A DNA stretch of 64,000 nucleotides from Terriglobales bacterium (GTDB lineage: Bacteria > Acidobacteriota > Terriglobia > Terriglobales > Acidobacteriaceae): NCBI GenBank assembly GCA_035691485.1, contig DASSIZ010000117.1, positions 85,938 to 149,937 of the forward strand, given 5' to 3'. The notes below the pieces were generated by a model that made no database searches, was not told where the DNA came from, and saw only the letters and a program-made list of their open reading frames with translations. Of this stretch, positions 8,075 through 16,940 are shown piece by piece (position 1 is the first letter of the stretch; each line of letters starts with the position of its first letter). A program made the position numbers and the translations under genes.

Positions 8075-10183
8075 ATGCTCATGCAAGCGTCAAGAAGAAT
8101 TCTTTGCCTGCTCCTGATTTCTATCGGCGGTTGGGCCCAGCAGCCAGCGCCGGCGGCACAGCATCCAGCGCCGAGGCCTGCGGCTCCAGCGCCCGCGAAG
8201 TCCATGCCGGTCACCTACGCTCCCGGTCTTGATCCCGCCGCGATGGACAAAACCGCCGACGCCTGTGTTGATTTCTACGCTTATTCCTGTGGCGGCTGGC
8301 AGAAGAAGAACTCGATTCCGGCGGATCAATCATCGTGGAGCGTGACCGCGAAGCTGCAGGAGGACAACCGGGAGCTGTTGCGACTGATCCTGGAAAATGC
8401 CGCGGCCCCCGATCCGCACCGCGGCCCGATCCAGCAGAAGATTGGCGACTTCTACGCTTCCTGCATCGATCAGAAGGCGGTGGACGCCGCTGGCGCGAAC
8501 GCCCTCAAGTCCGATCTCGCCGCCATCGCCGCGCTGCGGGCGAAAAGCGATCTCGCCGACTATCTTTCGCACGCACATCCCACCGACATCGGAATTTATT
8601 TCGGCCAGGCGCCGTTGTTCAGTTTCGGTTCTACGCAGGACGCGAAAAATTCCGAGGAAGTAATCGCGGAAGTCGACCAGGGCGGCCTTGGCCTTCCCGA
8701 CCGCGATTACTACCTCAAGGAGGATGCCAAGTCGCAAGAGCTGCGGCCTCAGTACGTGGCGCACGTGCAAAAAATGCTCGAGCTTGCCGGGGAGGCGGCG
8801 CCGGCCGCCGCTTCCGACGCCCAGGCCGTCCTGCGCATCGAGACCGCCCTCGCCAAAGGTTCGATGAGCCGCGTTCAACGCCGCGATCCCAACGCCGTTT
8901 ATCACCGCATGTCGCTGCAGCAACTTCAGGCGCTCAGCCCGACATTCCCATGGGAACGCTATTTCGGCGCGCTGGGGCTGCAGAAGGTCCAAGCGCTCAA
9001 TGTGGCTGCGCCGGATTTCATTAAAGCCATGGAGGCGGTGATCATGAGCGAACCGCTGCCGGCGCTGCAAGCCTACTTGCGTTGGCACCTGGTCCATGCC
9101 CAGGCGCGCTGGCTGTCGACGGCGTTTGTCGACGAGGACTTCAACTTCTACAGCCGCACCTTGACCGGAGCGCGCGAACTGCAGGCACGTTGGAAACGGT
9201 GCGTGCGCTACACCGACCGCGCCCTCGGCGAGGCCCTGGGCCAAGCCTACGTGGAGATCGCCTTTAGCGCCGAGGCCAGGCAGCGCGCCCGCAGAATGGT
9301 CGAGCAGATCGAGCAGGCCATGGCGCGCGATATCCAACAACTCACATGGATGTCGGAAGCCACCAAGCAGCAGGCGCTCACCAAGCTTCATGCCGTGGTC
9401 AATAAGATCGGCTATCCCGACAAATGGCGCGACTACAGGGCGCTACAAATAGCGCGTGGTGACGCCCTCGGCAATGGCGAGCGCTCCAACGCCTTTGAGT
9501 TCATGCGCCAGCTCCACAAGATCGGCAAACCCGTGGACCGAACCGAGTGGTACATCACCACGCCGACGGTCAATGCCTACTACGACACCCAGAACAACAG
9601 CATCAATTTTCCCGCCGGCATACTCCAGCCTCCCCTGTTCGATCCTAAGATGGACGACGCTCCCAATTACGGCGACACCGGTGGCACCATCGGCCACGAA
9701 CTCACGCACGGCTTCGACGACGAAGGACGGCAGTTCGACGCAGCGGGGAATTTGCGCGACTGGTGGCAGCCGCAGGACGCTACGGAATTTGAGCGCCGCG
9801 CGCAATGTGTGGCCAGCCAGTACGCGCAGTACACCGTCGTGGACGATATCAAGATCAACAGCAAGCTGACCTTGGGCGAAGATGTCGCCGATATCGGCGG
9901 CCTCATCCTCGCCTACATGGCATGGCGCGATCAGACCCGCGGACAAAACCTTCAGCCGGTGGACGGCCTGACGCCGGAGCAGCGCTTCTTCATCGGCTAC
10001 GCCCAGAGTTGGTGCTCCAACCAGCGTCCTGAGGTAGCGCGCATGCGCGCCATCACGGACCCGCACTCCCCGCCTAAGTACCGCACCAACGGCGTCGTCC
10101 GCAACATGCCGGAATTCCAGCAGGCATTCCGATGCCAGACTGGGCAGCCGATGGCGCCTGCGGATCGATGCCGGGTGTGGTGA
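8075..10183 (+). CDS. Secreted M13 family metallopeptidase (neprilysin/PepO-like)
   Basis: Zinc endopeptidase, probably periplasmic or exported. 702 residues from the chosen ATG, close to the M13 norm. Signal peptide at 1-22 (RRILCLLLISIGGWAQQ), then a Pro/Ala-rich spacer. N-terminal M13 domain begins at DACVDFYAYSCGGW. Zinc site HELTH (541-545) and third ligand in GEDVADIGG (E602). The ATG at 8075 has AGGA five bases upstream; upstream in-frame sequence overlaps the nadB end and is not conserved. Ends convergent with the TerC gene. Confidence 0.92.
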   Translation: MLMQASRRILCLLLISIGGWAQQPAPAAQHPAPRPAAPAPAKSMPVTYAPGLDPAAMDKTADACVDFYAYSCGGWQKKNSIPADQSSWSVTAKLQEDNRELLRLILENAAAPDPHRGPIQQKIGDFYASCIDQKAVDAAGANALKSDLAAIAALRAKSDLADYLSHAHPTDIGIYFGQAPLFSFGSTQDAKNSEEVIAEVDQGGLGLPDRDYYLKEDAKSQELRPQYVAHVQKMLELAGEAAPAAASDAQAVLRIETALAKGSMSRVQRRDPNAVYHRMSLQQLQALSPTFPWERYFGALGLQKVQALNVAAPDFIKAMEAVIMSEPLPALQAYLRWHLVHAQARWLSTAFVDEDFNFYSRTLTGARELQARWKRCVRYTDRALGEALGQAYVEIAFSAEARQRARRMVEQIEQAMARDIQQLTWMSEATKQQALTKLHAVVNKIGYPDKWRDYRALQIARGDALGNGERSNAFEFMRQLHKIGKPVDRTEWYITTPTVNAYYDTQNNSINFPAGILQPPLFDPKMDDAPNYGDTGGTIGHELTHGFDDEGRQFDAAGNLRDWWQPQDATEFERRAQCVASQYAQYTVVDDIKINSKLTLGEDVADIGGLILAYMAWRDQTRGQNLQPVDGLTPEQRFFIGYAQSWCSNQRPEVARMRAITDPHSPPKYRTNGVVRNMPEFQQAFRCQTGQPMAPADRCRVW

Positions 10184-10220
10184 GCCACCGCACGTTCCGA
10201 GCGGACGCAGTCGTTGCGCT

Positions 10221-11141
10221 CTAGTGCTTGGGCTTTTTTTTCGGTTGAATTGCCAAGGAACTTATCACCGACAAAGCCAGCACCGCGCCTACCGCCAGCA
10301 GCGCATACTCGGTCGGGATCTCGTAGTGACTCGAAATCAGCATCTTCACCCCAATGAACACCAGGATCGCCGAGAGTCCGTAGTGCAGGAACTGAAACGC
10401 CTCCATCATCCCCGCCAGCGCGAAATAGAGCGACCTTAGCCCCAGGATTGCGAAGACGTTCGAGGTGTACACGATGAATGGGTCCCGGGTAATCGCCAGC
10501 ACCGCGGGAATGGAGTCGGCCGCAAACAGCACGTCGGTGGTCTCCACCACGATCAGGACCACCAGCAGCGGGGTCGCAAACAGCCCCGGGTTGCGCACCG
10601 TGAAGCGTCCGCCGACGTAGTCAGGCGTCACCGGCACCCAGCGGCGGAAAAGCTTGAGCACCGGGTTCTGCTCCGGGTGGATGTCGCGCTCGCCTTGCCG
10701 GAGCAATTGCAGCCCGGTGTAAACCAAGAATGCGCCGAAGACGTAAATGATCCAGTGGAAGCGCTGTATCAGGCTCACGCCGGCAAGAATAAATACGCCG
10801 CGCATGATCAGCGCGCCCAGTATGCCCCAGAACAGCACCTTGTGCTGGTAATGCGAAGGGACACGGAAGTAGCGGAAGATCAGCAGGAATACGAACAGGT
10901 TATCGACGCTCAGCGATTCCTCTACCACGTATCCGGTCACGAACTGGAGCGCGGTGGCGCGCCCGCGCCAGTAAAAGACGAACGCGGCAAAAGCGGCCGC
11001 CATCACGACCCACATGACGCTGAACCCGGCCGCTTCGCGAAAACGTATGGCGTGGGGCTTGCGGTGAAACACCGCCAAGTCCAGCACCAGCATAACCACG
11101 ACGAAGACGTTGAACGCGATCCAGAAGCCGAGTTCGTTCAT
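10221..11141 (-). CDS. TerC/Alx family integral membrane protein
   Basis: 306 residues, seven or more hydrophobic segments. Family residues seen: VEESLSVDNLFVFLLIF (about 73-89) and VVLIVVETTDVLFAADSIPA (about 191-210), the acidic intramembrane motifs of TerC proteins. Members such as E. coli Alx are linked to manganese export and alkaline response; TerC to tellurite resistance. C-terminus is Lys-rich. I see no yybP-ykoY manganese riboswitch-like leader in the ~180 bases upstream. Confidence 0.9.
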   Translation of the reverse strand: MNELGFWIAFNVFVVVMLVLDLAVFHRKPHAIRFREAAGFSVMWVVMAAAFAAFVFYWRGRATALQFVTGYVVEESLSVDNLFVFLLIFRYFRVPSHYQHKVLFWGILGALIMRGVFILAGVSLIQRFHWIIYVFGAFLVYTGLQLLRQGERDIHPEQNPVLKLFRRWVPVTPDYVGGRFTVRNPGLFATPLLVVLIVVETTDVLFAADSIPAVLAITRDPFIVYTSNVFAILGLRSLYFALAGMMEAFQFLHYGLSAILVFIGVKMLISSHYEIPTEYALLAVGAVLALSVISSLAIQPKKKPKH

Positions 11142-11324
11142 GAAGTTTTCAGCCGCCAGTTCCGCGCGGCCAGCAGCCGATTAGAAAGGAAATCCCGGAA
11201 AAGAGCTAGTCACTGCCGCTCTGGCCGCGGGCGCGCGCAAGCAAGCTGCGCCGGAACCCTGTTGTTCGGCCATCCTGCCCGGCACAATGAACGTCACACT
11301 AAAGAGGCAGTTCGGGGAGGCTTT

Positions 11325-12134
11325 ATGCGCGCGCGTGCACAAATCAAGTCGCATCCGGTCCATCCATTCCTGGTCGCATTTCCGATCGGGTTATTCATCA
11401 CCAGCTTCGTCTTCGACGTCATCGGAGTTCTGGGTGGCAACTCGGCCCTGTGGGCGGCGGCATGGTATTGCATCATCGCCGGATTGTGCGGCGGCGGACT
11501 GGCGGCCATTCCGGGCGCGATCGATTTGTTTTCCGTGGTGCCTCCCAACTCCAGTGGGCGCAGCCGCGGTTACAAGCACGCGGTGCTGAACGTCGTGGTG
11601 ATTGCGCTCTTCATTGCGGTCGCCGCGCACCGGGCCGGCCCCGCCACCGCACCGGATGGGCTGTCTCTGCTTCTTTCCGCCATCGGAATCGTTGCGCTTG
11701 CCATCTCCGGATGGCTGGGCGGCACTCTTGTCTATCGCAACCAGATCGCGGTGGATCACCGTTACGCGAATGCCGGCAAGTACCGCGAGGTGGAACTTAC
11801 GCGGTGGGACCAGCCGCTATGCAAAGCCGACGAACTGGCGGAGGGGCAACTCCTACTGGCCGACATCACCGGAACCCGCGTCGCCGTCGGCCGCTGTTCC
11901 GAAGGCATCGTCGCTTTTTCCGACCGTTGCACCCACTCCGGCGGGCCGCTCTCTGACGGCGCGCTCATCGGATGCACGGTGCAGTGTCCCTGGCACGGGT
12001 CGCAGTTCAATGTCCATACCGGCGGGGTGGAGAGCGGTCCGGCGAAGGACGCCATCGAAATCTTCGATGCCGAGGTCCGCGACGGCCAGATCTTTGTCCG
12101 GCCGCGGCGGGCGCAGGAGAAACGCGCGGCGTAG
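11325..12134 (+). CDS. DUF2231 membrane domain fused to Rieske [2Fe-2S] domain
   Basis: 269 residues. The N-terminal half (about 5-140) is a four-helix DUF2231 membrane domain starting HPVHPFLVAFPIGLF. The C-terminal half is a Rieske ferredoxin-type domain with CTHSGGPL (C202, H204) and CPWHGSQF (C221, H224), a complete 2Fe-2S ligand set. GGGAGG ribosome site (11315-11320) supports the ATG at 11325. Presumed to pass electrons at the membrane; partner unknown. Next gene, tlyA, starts 22 bases after. Confidence 0.9.
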   Translation: MRARAQIKSHPVHPFLVAFPIGLFITSFVFDVIGVLGGNSALWAAAWYCIIAGLCGGGLAAIPGAIDLFSVVPPNSSGRSRGYKHAVLNVVVIALFIAVAAHRAGPATAPDGLSLLLSAIGIVALAISGWLGGTLVYRNQIAVDHRYANAGKYREVELTRWDQPLCKADELAEGQLLLADITGTRVAVGRCSEGIVAFSDRCTHSGGPLSDGALIGCTVQCPWHGSQFNVHTGGVESGPAKDAIEIFDAEVRDGQIFVRPRRAQEKRAA

Positions 12135-12155
12135 CGCCCGTGCTACGCTGGCGCG

Positions 12156-12887
12156 GTGAAGACCCGCATTGACAAGCTGCTCGTCGAGCGTGGCCTGGTT
12201 CCTTCGCGAGAACGAGCGCAGGCGCTCATTCTTGCCGGCAAGGTGCTGGCCAACGAGCAGAAAATCGAAAAGCCGGGCGTCGCGATCGAGGCCGATGCCA
12301 CGATTCGGTTACTCGGCGACGATCTGCGTTACGTCAGCCGCGGCGGCCTGAAGCTGGAACGCGCTCTGCAGCACTGGCAAATCGATGTCCGCGGGCGGCT
12401 CTGCATGGATGTGGGCGCCTCCACCGGCGGCTTCACCGACTGCCTGCTCCAGCACGGCGCGGCACGGGTGATTGCGGTGGACACCGGCTACGGTCAAATC
12501 GACCTGCGCCTCCGTAAGGACTCGCGCGTCCGCTTGCTGGAGAAGACCAACGCCCGCTACCTGCGTGGTCAGGACATCGCCGAACCGGTGGAGTTTGCCG
12601 CCATGGACGTTTCCTTCATCTCCGCGACCCTGGTGCTTCCTGCCGTGGTCAAGGCAGCCGGAGAAAGCCTGGCCGGCATCGTGGTTCTGGTAAAGCCGCA
12701 GTTTGAAGCGGGCAAAGAGATGGTTGGGAAGGGTGGCATCGTCCGCGATGCGGCGGCACAGCAAGCCGCCGTGGCGAAGGTCCGTAACGCCCTGCACCAG
12801 CTTGGATGGCATAACATCGAAGTGATTGACTCGCCCATTCTGGGCACGGAAGGCAATCACGAATTCTTGTTGTACGCGCAGCGCTAG
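12156..12887 (+). CDS. tlyA: TlyA family rRNA (cytidine-2'-O)-methyltransferase
   Basis: 243 residues, GTG start. N-terminal S4 RNA-binding domain (about 1-60, RIDKLLVERGLVPSRERAQ), then an FtsJ-like methyltransferase fold with SAM motif DVGASTGGFTDCLL (85-98). TlyA in other bacteria methylates 16S/23S rRNA; some annotations call it hemolysin A. Upstream is the Rieske fusion (22 bases) and downstream nadK (about 40 bases), so the three may be co-transcribed. Confidence 0.93.
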   Translation: MKTRIDKLLVERGLVPSRERAQALILAGKVLANEQKIEKPGVAIEADATIRLLGDDLRYVSRGGLKLERALQHWQIDVRGRLCMDVGASTGGFTDCLLQHGAARVIAVDTGYGQIDLRLRKDSRVRLLEKTNARYLRGQDIAEPVEFAAMDVSFISATLVLPAVVKAAGESLAGIVVLVKPQFEAGKEMVGKGGIVRDAAAQQAAVAKVRNALHQLGWHNIEVIDSPILGTEGNHEFLLYAQR

Positions 12888-12926
12888 CCCGTTTCCGCCG
12901 GCAGCCTGTACAATCCCCGGTTGCCA

Positions 12927-13784
12927 ATGAAGACCGTCGCCATCGTATCGAAGCCGGAAAAGCCTGAACTCGAGCAACTCGTGCCCAAGATCCTGCAGTG
13001 GTTGCGCGAGCATGGCTATGAGCGTGTCTGGGCGGACCGCGAAACCGCGGCGTACGTCTCCGGGTTGGACCCCATCGAGCGCAACGACATTGCGGACAAG
13101 AAGCCGGACTTCGTGCTGGTCCTGGGCGGCGACGGCACACTGCTTTCCGCAGCGCGAGCGGTTGCCCCCAACAACATTCCCATTCTCGGCGCCAATCTTG
13201 GTTCGCTGGGGTTTCTGACGGAAGTTCCGCTCGACGAACTTTGGGAAACGCTAGAGGCCGTTGACCAGCAGCGCTGCTCCTTCGAAACCCGCAAGATGCT
13301 GAACTGCCGGTTGATGCGCGACGGCAAAGCGGTGGCCAGCTACGACTGCCTCAACGATGCCGTCGTCAACAAGAGCGCGATCGCGCGCCTGGTAAGTTTC
13401 GACCTCTATCTCGACAACGTGTTCGTCTCCAACTACAAGGCCGACGGCGTCATCATCTCCACCCCGACCGGCTCGACCGCGTACGCGCTCGCGGCCGGCG
13501 GGCCCATTCTGATGCCTTCGGTGGACGCCGTGGTGATCGTGCCGGTCTGCCCGCACTCGCTGACCCATCGGCCCATCGTGGTCAAGGACACAGTCGAAAT
13601 CGAGATCAGTGTGAAGAGCGCGGGCGAAGAGGCTTACCTCAGCATCGACGGACAGGTCGGCGTCCCCTTGTCGGACGATGACCGCATCCGGTGCCGGAAG
13701 TCCGAATACCACACCACTCTGCTGAGAATGCGTAAGACGTTTTTCGACGTGCTGCGGACCAAGCTGAAGCTCGGCATGCGGTGA
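12927..13784 (+). CDS. nadK: NAD kinase
   Basis: Phosphorylates NAD to NADP in the cytoplasm. 285 residues. Seen: GGDGTLL (67-73), NLGSLGFLTE, the NDAVVNK segment and TPTGSTAYALAAGGPI, all diagnostic of the family. The ATG at 12927 gives MKTVAIVSKP; an in-frame TTG six bases earlier is less likely. Genes recN or argR, frequent neighbours elsewhere, are absent. Confidence 0.95.
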   Translation: MKTVAIVSKPEKPELEQLVPKILQWLREHGYERVWADRETAAYVSGLDPIERNDIADKKPDFVLVLGGDGTLLSAARAVAPNNIPILGANLGSLGFLTEVPLDELWETLEAVDQQRCSFETRKMLNCRLMRDGKAVASYDCLNDAVVNKSAIARLVSFDLYLDNVFVSNYKADGVIISTPTGSTAYALAAGGPILMPSVDAVVIVPVCPHSLTHRPIVVKDTVEIEISVKSAGEEAYLSIDGQVGVPLSDDDRIRCRKSEYHTTLLRMRKTFFDVLRTKLKLGMR

Positions 13785-13920
13785 AGATTGCTTTTGTGGC
13801 GCACGTGCCCTCGCGGGTGCGGTGTAGCGAGCAGATTGATTCCGTCGTGATCGGCGGAATAAATTGCGCCTACACACGAAAGTTACGAAATGACGACGTG
13901 AAACATTACAGCTTAACCTC

Positions 13921-15606
13921 ATGACAGCGCGCTCCCTTCTCGTTGTTCTCTTGCTTGCCATGAAGTTGCTGTCTGTCGCCCAAAACCGCCCCGCCGCCGA
14001 CCTGATCATCACCAACGGCAAGCTCTACACCGTCGACAGGTCGCGCCCGCGCGCTGAAGCCCTCGCCGTCATCGGAGAGCGCATCGTCGCCGTCGGCACC
14101 GCCACCGACATTGACCAGTGGCGCGGTCCGGGGACCCGCGTCATCGACGCGCGCGAGCGTCTTGTTCTGCCTGGCTTCAACGATGCCCACACTCACTTCA
14201 TGGATGGCGGCTTTCAGCTCGACAATGTCCAGCTCAAGGACGCCGACTCTCCCCAGGAATTCGCCCGCCGCATCGGCGAGCGCGCCCGGCATACTCCCAA
14301 GGGAGAGTGGATCCTCGGCGGCGATTGGGACGAGGAGAAATGGAATCCGCCGCAGCTTCCGGGCAAGGAGTTGATCGACCCGGTGACACCGCACACGCCG
14401 GTGCTCGTCAATCGCTACGACGGTCACGAGGTCCTGGCCAATTCGATGGCGCTGAAGCTGGCCGGCATCACCGCGCAAACCCCTGATCCACCCGGCGGAA
14501 CCATTCTTCGCGACGCGCAAGGCAATCCAACCGGAATTTTGAAAGACGCCGCGATGGACCTGGCGGGCAGGAAGGTTCCCACTTTTTCGCATGATCGCCT
14601 GCTGCACGCAGCCAAACGCGCGCTGAATTATGCCGCCGTGCTGGGTGTCACCAGCGTGCAGGAAATGGCGGGCATGGGCGAAGATCTTGGCGACAACATC
14701 AGGATTTACGGTGAGCTGCAGGAGAGAGGCGAACTCACCTCTCGAATTTACGTTGCCCAGCCGTTGGAGCGCTGGCAGGACGAGGCCAAACTCGGCATCC
14801 GCCATGCCTACGGCTCATCTCGTCTGCAAGTCGGAGCCCTCAAAATGTTCGCCGACGGCTCGCTTGGCTCCAGAACCGCCTACTTCTTTCAGCCTTACAG
14901 CGACGACCCGAAGAACCGCGGCCTGCTCACCGAAGGCATGCAGCCGTTGTCCAAAGTCCGCTCCTGGCTGATGAATGCCGACGATGCCGGCTTGCAGGTT
15001 TGCATGCACGCGATCGGAGACCAGGCGATCTCCATTACACTGGACCTATTCGGCGAGGTTCAGCGTCTCCACGGCGATGGCGACCGGCGCTGGCGAATCG
15101 AGCACGCCCAGCACCTGGCACAAAAAGATTTTGACCGCTTCGCCGCGCTCAAGGTCATCGCCTCCGTGCAGCCCTACCACGCCATCGACGACGGCCGCTG
15201 GGCGGAGCGGCGCATCGGACCTGAGCGCATCAAGACAACGTACGGCTTTCGCAGCTTGCTCGACCACGGAGTGCGGCTTGCCCTCGGCACCGACTGGACC
15301 GTCGCGCCGCTAAACCCCATGCTCACCCTGTACGCGGCCGTCACGCGCGCAACCCTGGACGGCAAGAACCCCGATGGCTGGGTGCCGGAACAGAAGATCA
15401 CGCTCGCGGAGGCCATCGAGGCCTACACCCTGGGTTCTGCCTATGCTGAATTTCAGGAGAACGAAAAGGGCTCGCTCACGCCCGGCAAACTTGCCGATGT
15501 CATCATCCTCAGCGACGATCTTTTCGCCATCAACCCGAAGAATATTCCCGACGTGAAGGTAGTTACCACGGTGGTGGGCGGCCGGGTGGTTTGGAACAAG
15601 GAGTAG
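13921..15606 (+). CDS. Exported amidohydrolase family protein (YtcJ-like)
   Basis: 561 residues. N-terminal signal peptide (about 1-20, [17 protein letters not shown]). Amidohydrolase_3 type: composite beta domain, DAHTHF metal motif (H90, H92), later HAIGDQA, EHAQH and GTDWTV motifs. The YtcJ group acts on unknown N-substituted amides. Flanked by nadK and by convergent lysA; no operon partner indicates a substrate. Confidence 0.88.
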   Translation: MTARSLLVVLLLAMKLLSVAQNRPAADLIITNGKLYTVDRSRPRAEALAVIGERIVAVGTATDIDQWRGPGTRVIDARERLVLPGFNDAHTHFMDGGFQLDNVQLKDADSPQEFARRIGERARHTPKGEWILGGDWDEEKWNPPQLPGKELIDPVTPHTPVLVNRYDGHEVLANSMALKLAGITAQTPDPPGGTILRDAQGNPTGILKDAAMDLAGRKVPTFSHDRLLHAAKRALNYAAVLGVTSVQEMAGMGEDLGDNIRIYGELQERGELTSRIYVAQPLERWQDEAKLGIRHAYGSSRLQVGALKMFADGSLGSRTAYFFQPYSDDPKNRGLLTEGMQPLSKVRSWLMNADDAGLQVCMHAIGDQAISITLDLFGEVQRLHGDGDRRWRIEHAQHLAQKDFDRFAALKVIASVQPYHAIDDGRWAERRIGPERIKTTYGFRSLLDHGVRLALGTDWTVAPLNPMLTLYAAVTRATLDGKNPDGWVPEQKITLAEAIEAYTLGSAYAEFQENEKGSLTPGKLADVIILSDDLFAINPKNIPDVKVVTTVVGGRVVWNKE

Positions 15607-15650
15607 TCACGGTCCCAAGTGTGCCCTGGTATGGCGCGACTTGTCTTCGC

Positions 15651-16940
15651 CTACCTGGTTTCGTCTCTCAACAGGTCCGCGATTGTTTCCCGTTTCCTGA
15701 TCACCCGCGTCCTGCTGCCATCGACCAGAACTTCCGCCGCCCGCGGACGCGTGTTGTAATTCGACGTGATCGACATTCCATACGCACCGGTGTCGAGAAT
15801 TGCCAGCAACCCGCCTTCTTCGATTGGCGAGAGCTCGCGGTCGCGCGCAAAAAAATCTCCCGTCTCGCAAATCGGCCCCACGATGTCCACTATGTCGCGC
15901 TCCGCCAAGCTGGTCCTGACCACCGGCACGATCTCGTGGTGTGCACCGTAGAGCGCAGGCCGGATCAAGTCGTTCATGGCTCCGTCCACGACCACGAAAA
16001 GCTTGCCATTGTTCGACTTCCGGTAGAGCACCCGCACGACCAGCGCGCCCGCCGGGCCAACAATCGATCGCCCCGGCTCGAGCAGCAGGTGCACCCTTAG
16101 CTTGCGCAGCGGACCCGTTACTGCCTTGGCAAAAGCCCTGGAGTGATCGGCGAACCCGGGCAGTTCCTGCGCGTCATAGCGGATGCCGAGGCCGCCGCCG
16201 GCATCGACGTATCGAATCCGGTGTCCGTCGCGCTTGAGCCCGCGCACCAGTTCCGCCACCCGCTCCATAGCTGCCCCGAATGGCTCCACGCGCGTGATCT
16301 GCGATCCGATGTGCACGCTGACCCCCGCCACCTCCAGCCACTTTTCCCTCCCCGCCTGCTGGTAGAGCTTGGCCGCGGAGTCGATGGGCACGCCGAACTT
16401 GTGCTTGTGCAAGCCGGTAGCAATGTAAGGATGGGTCTCCGCTGAAACATCCGGGTTGACGCGGAATGCGACTTGAGCCCTGGTTTTCAGGCGTGCGGCG
16501 CGTTCTGCCAGCACCGCCATCTCGCTCTCGCTTTCCACGTTGAACATCAGGATGCCCGCATTTAGCGCCGCATCCATCTCCTCCCGTGTCTTGCCCACCC
16601 CGGAAAACACCACGCGCTTAGCCGCGGGTTTAGCGGCGTGCAGCACTCGCTGCAATTCCCCGCCGGAGACCACGTCGAAACCGCAACCCAGCGCCGCCAG
16701 CATTTTCAGGAGCGCCAGGTTGGAATTTGCCTTGACGGAGTAGCAGACAGTGTGCGGAAAGCCGCGAAACGCGCGGTCAAAGGCCCGGTAGCGGTCGCGG
16801 ATCGCAGCGGCGGAATAAACATACAGCGGCGTTCCGTACTTCCGGGCCAATTCCGGCAGCTTCGCCCGGTCGCAGTGCAGCACGTCCCTGCGATACACGA
16901 ACGCGGGCGGTCGCCCCTCGGGCGCGGCGCGGTTGCTCAT
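15651..16940 (-). CDS. lysA: Diaminopimelate decarboxylase
   Basis: PLP enzyme converting meso-diaminopimelate to L-lysine. 429 residues. PLP lysine K70 in CYSVKAN; HIGSQ, GGGLGIRYD, LEPGRSIVGPAG and CETGDFFA motifs of fold-type III decarboxylases are all present. The ATG overlaps the stop of the upstream phosphatase gene by four bases (ATGA), implying translational coupling. No other lysine genes are nearby. Confidence 0.94.
   Translation of the reverse strand: MSNRAAPEGRPPAFVYRRDVLHCDRAKLPELARKYGTPLYVYSAAAIRDRYRAFDRAFRGFPHTVCYSVKANSNLALLKMLAALGCGFDVVSGGELQRVLHAAKPAAKRVVFSGVGKTREEMDAALNAGILMFNVESESEMAVLAERAARLKTRAQVAFRVNPDVSAETHPYIATGLHKHKFGVPIDSAAKLYQQAGREKWLEVAGVSVHIGSQITRVEPFGAAMERVAELVRGLKRDGHRIRYVDAGGGLGIRYDAQELPGFADHSRAFAKAVTGPLRKLRVHLLLEPGRSIVGPAGALVVRVLYRKSNNGKLFVVVDGAMNDLIRPALYGAHHEIVPVVRTSLAERDIVDIVGPICETGDFFARDRELSPIEEGGLLAILDTGAYGMSITSNYNTRPRAAEVLVDGSRTRVIRKRETIADLLRDETR

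Noticed and set aside
11142..11324. Possible yybP-ykoY riboswitch upstream of TerC/Alx gene
   Set aside because: No matching stem-loop or conserved core could be found in the short leader.
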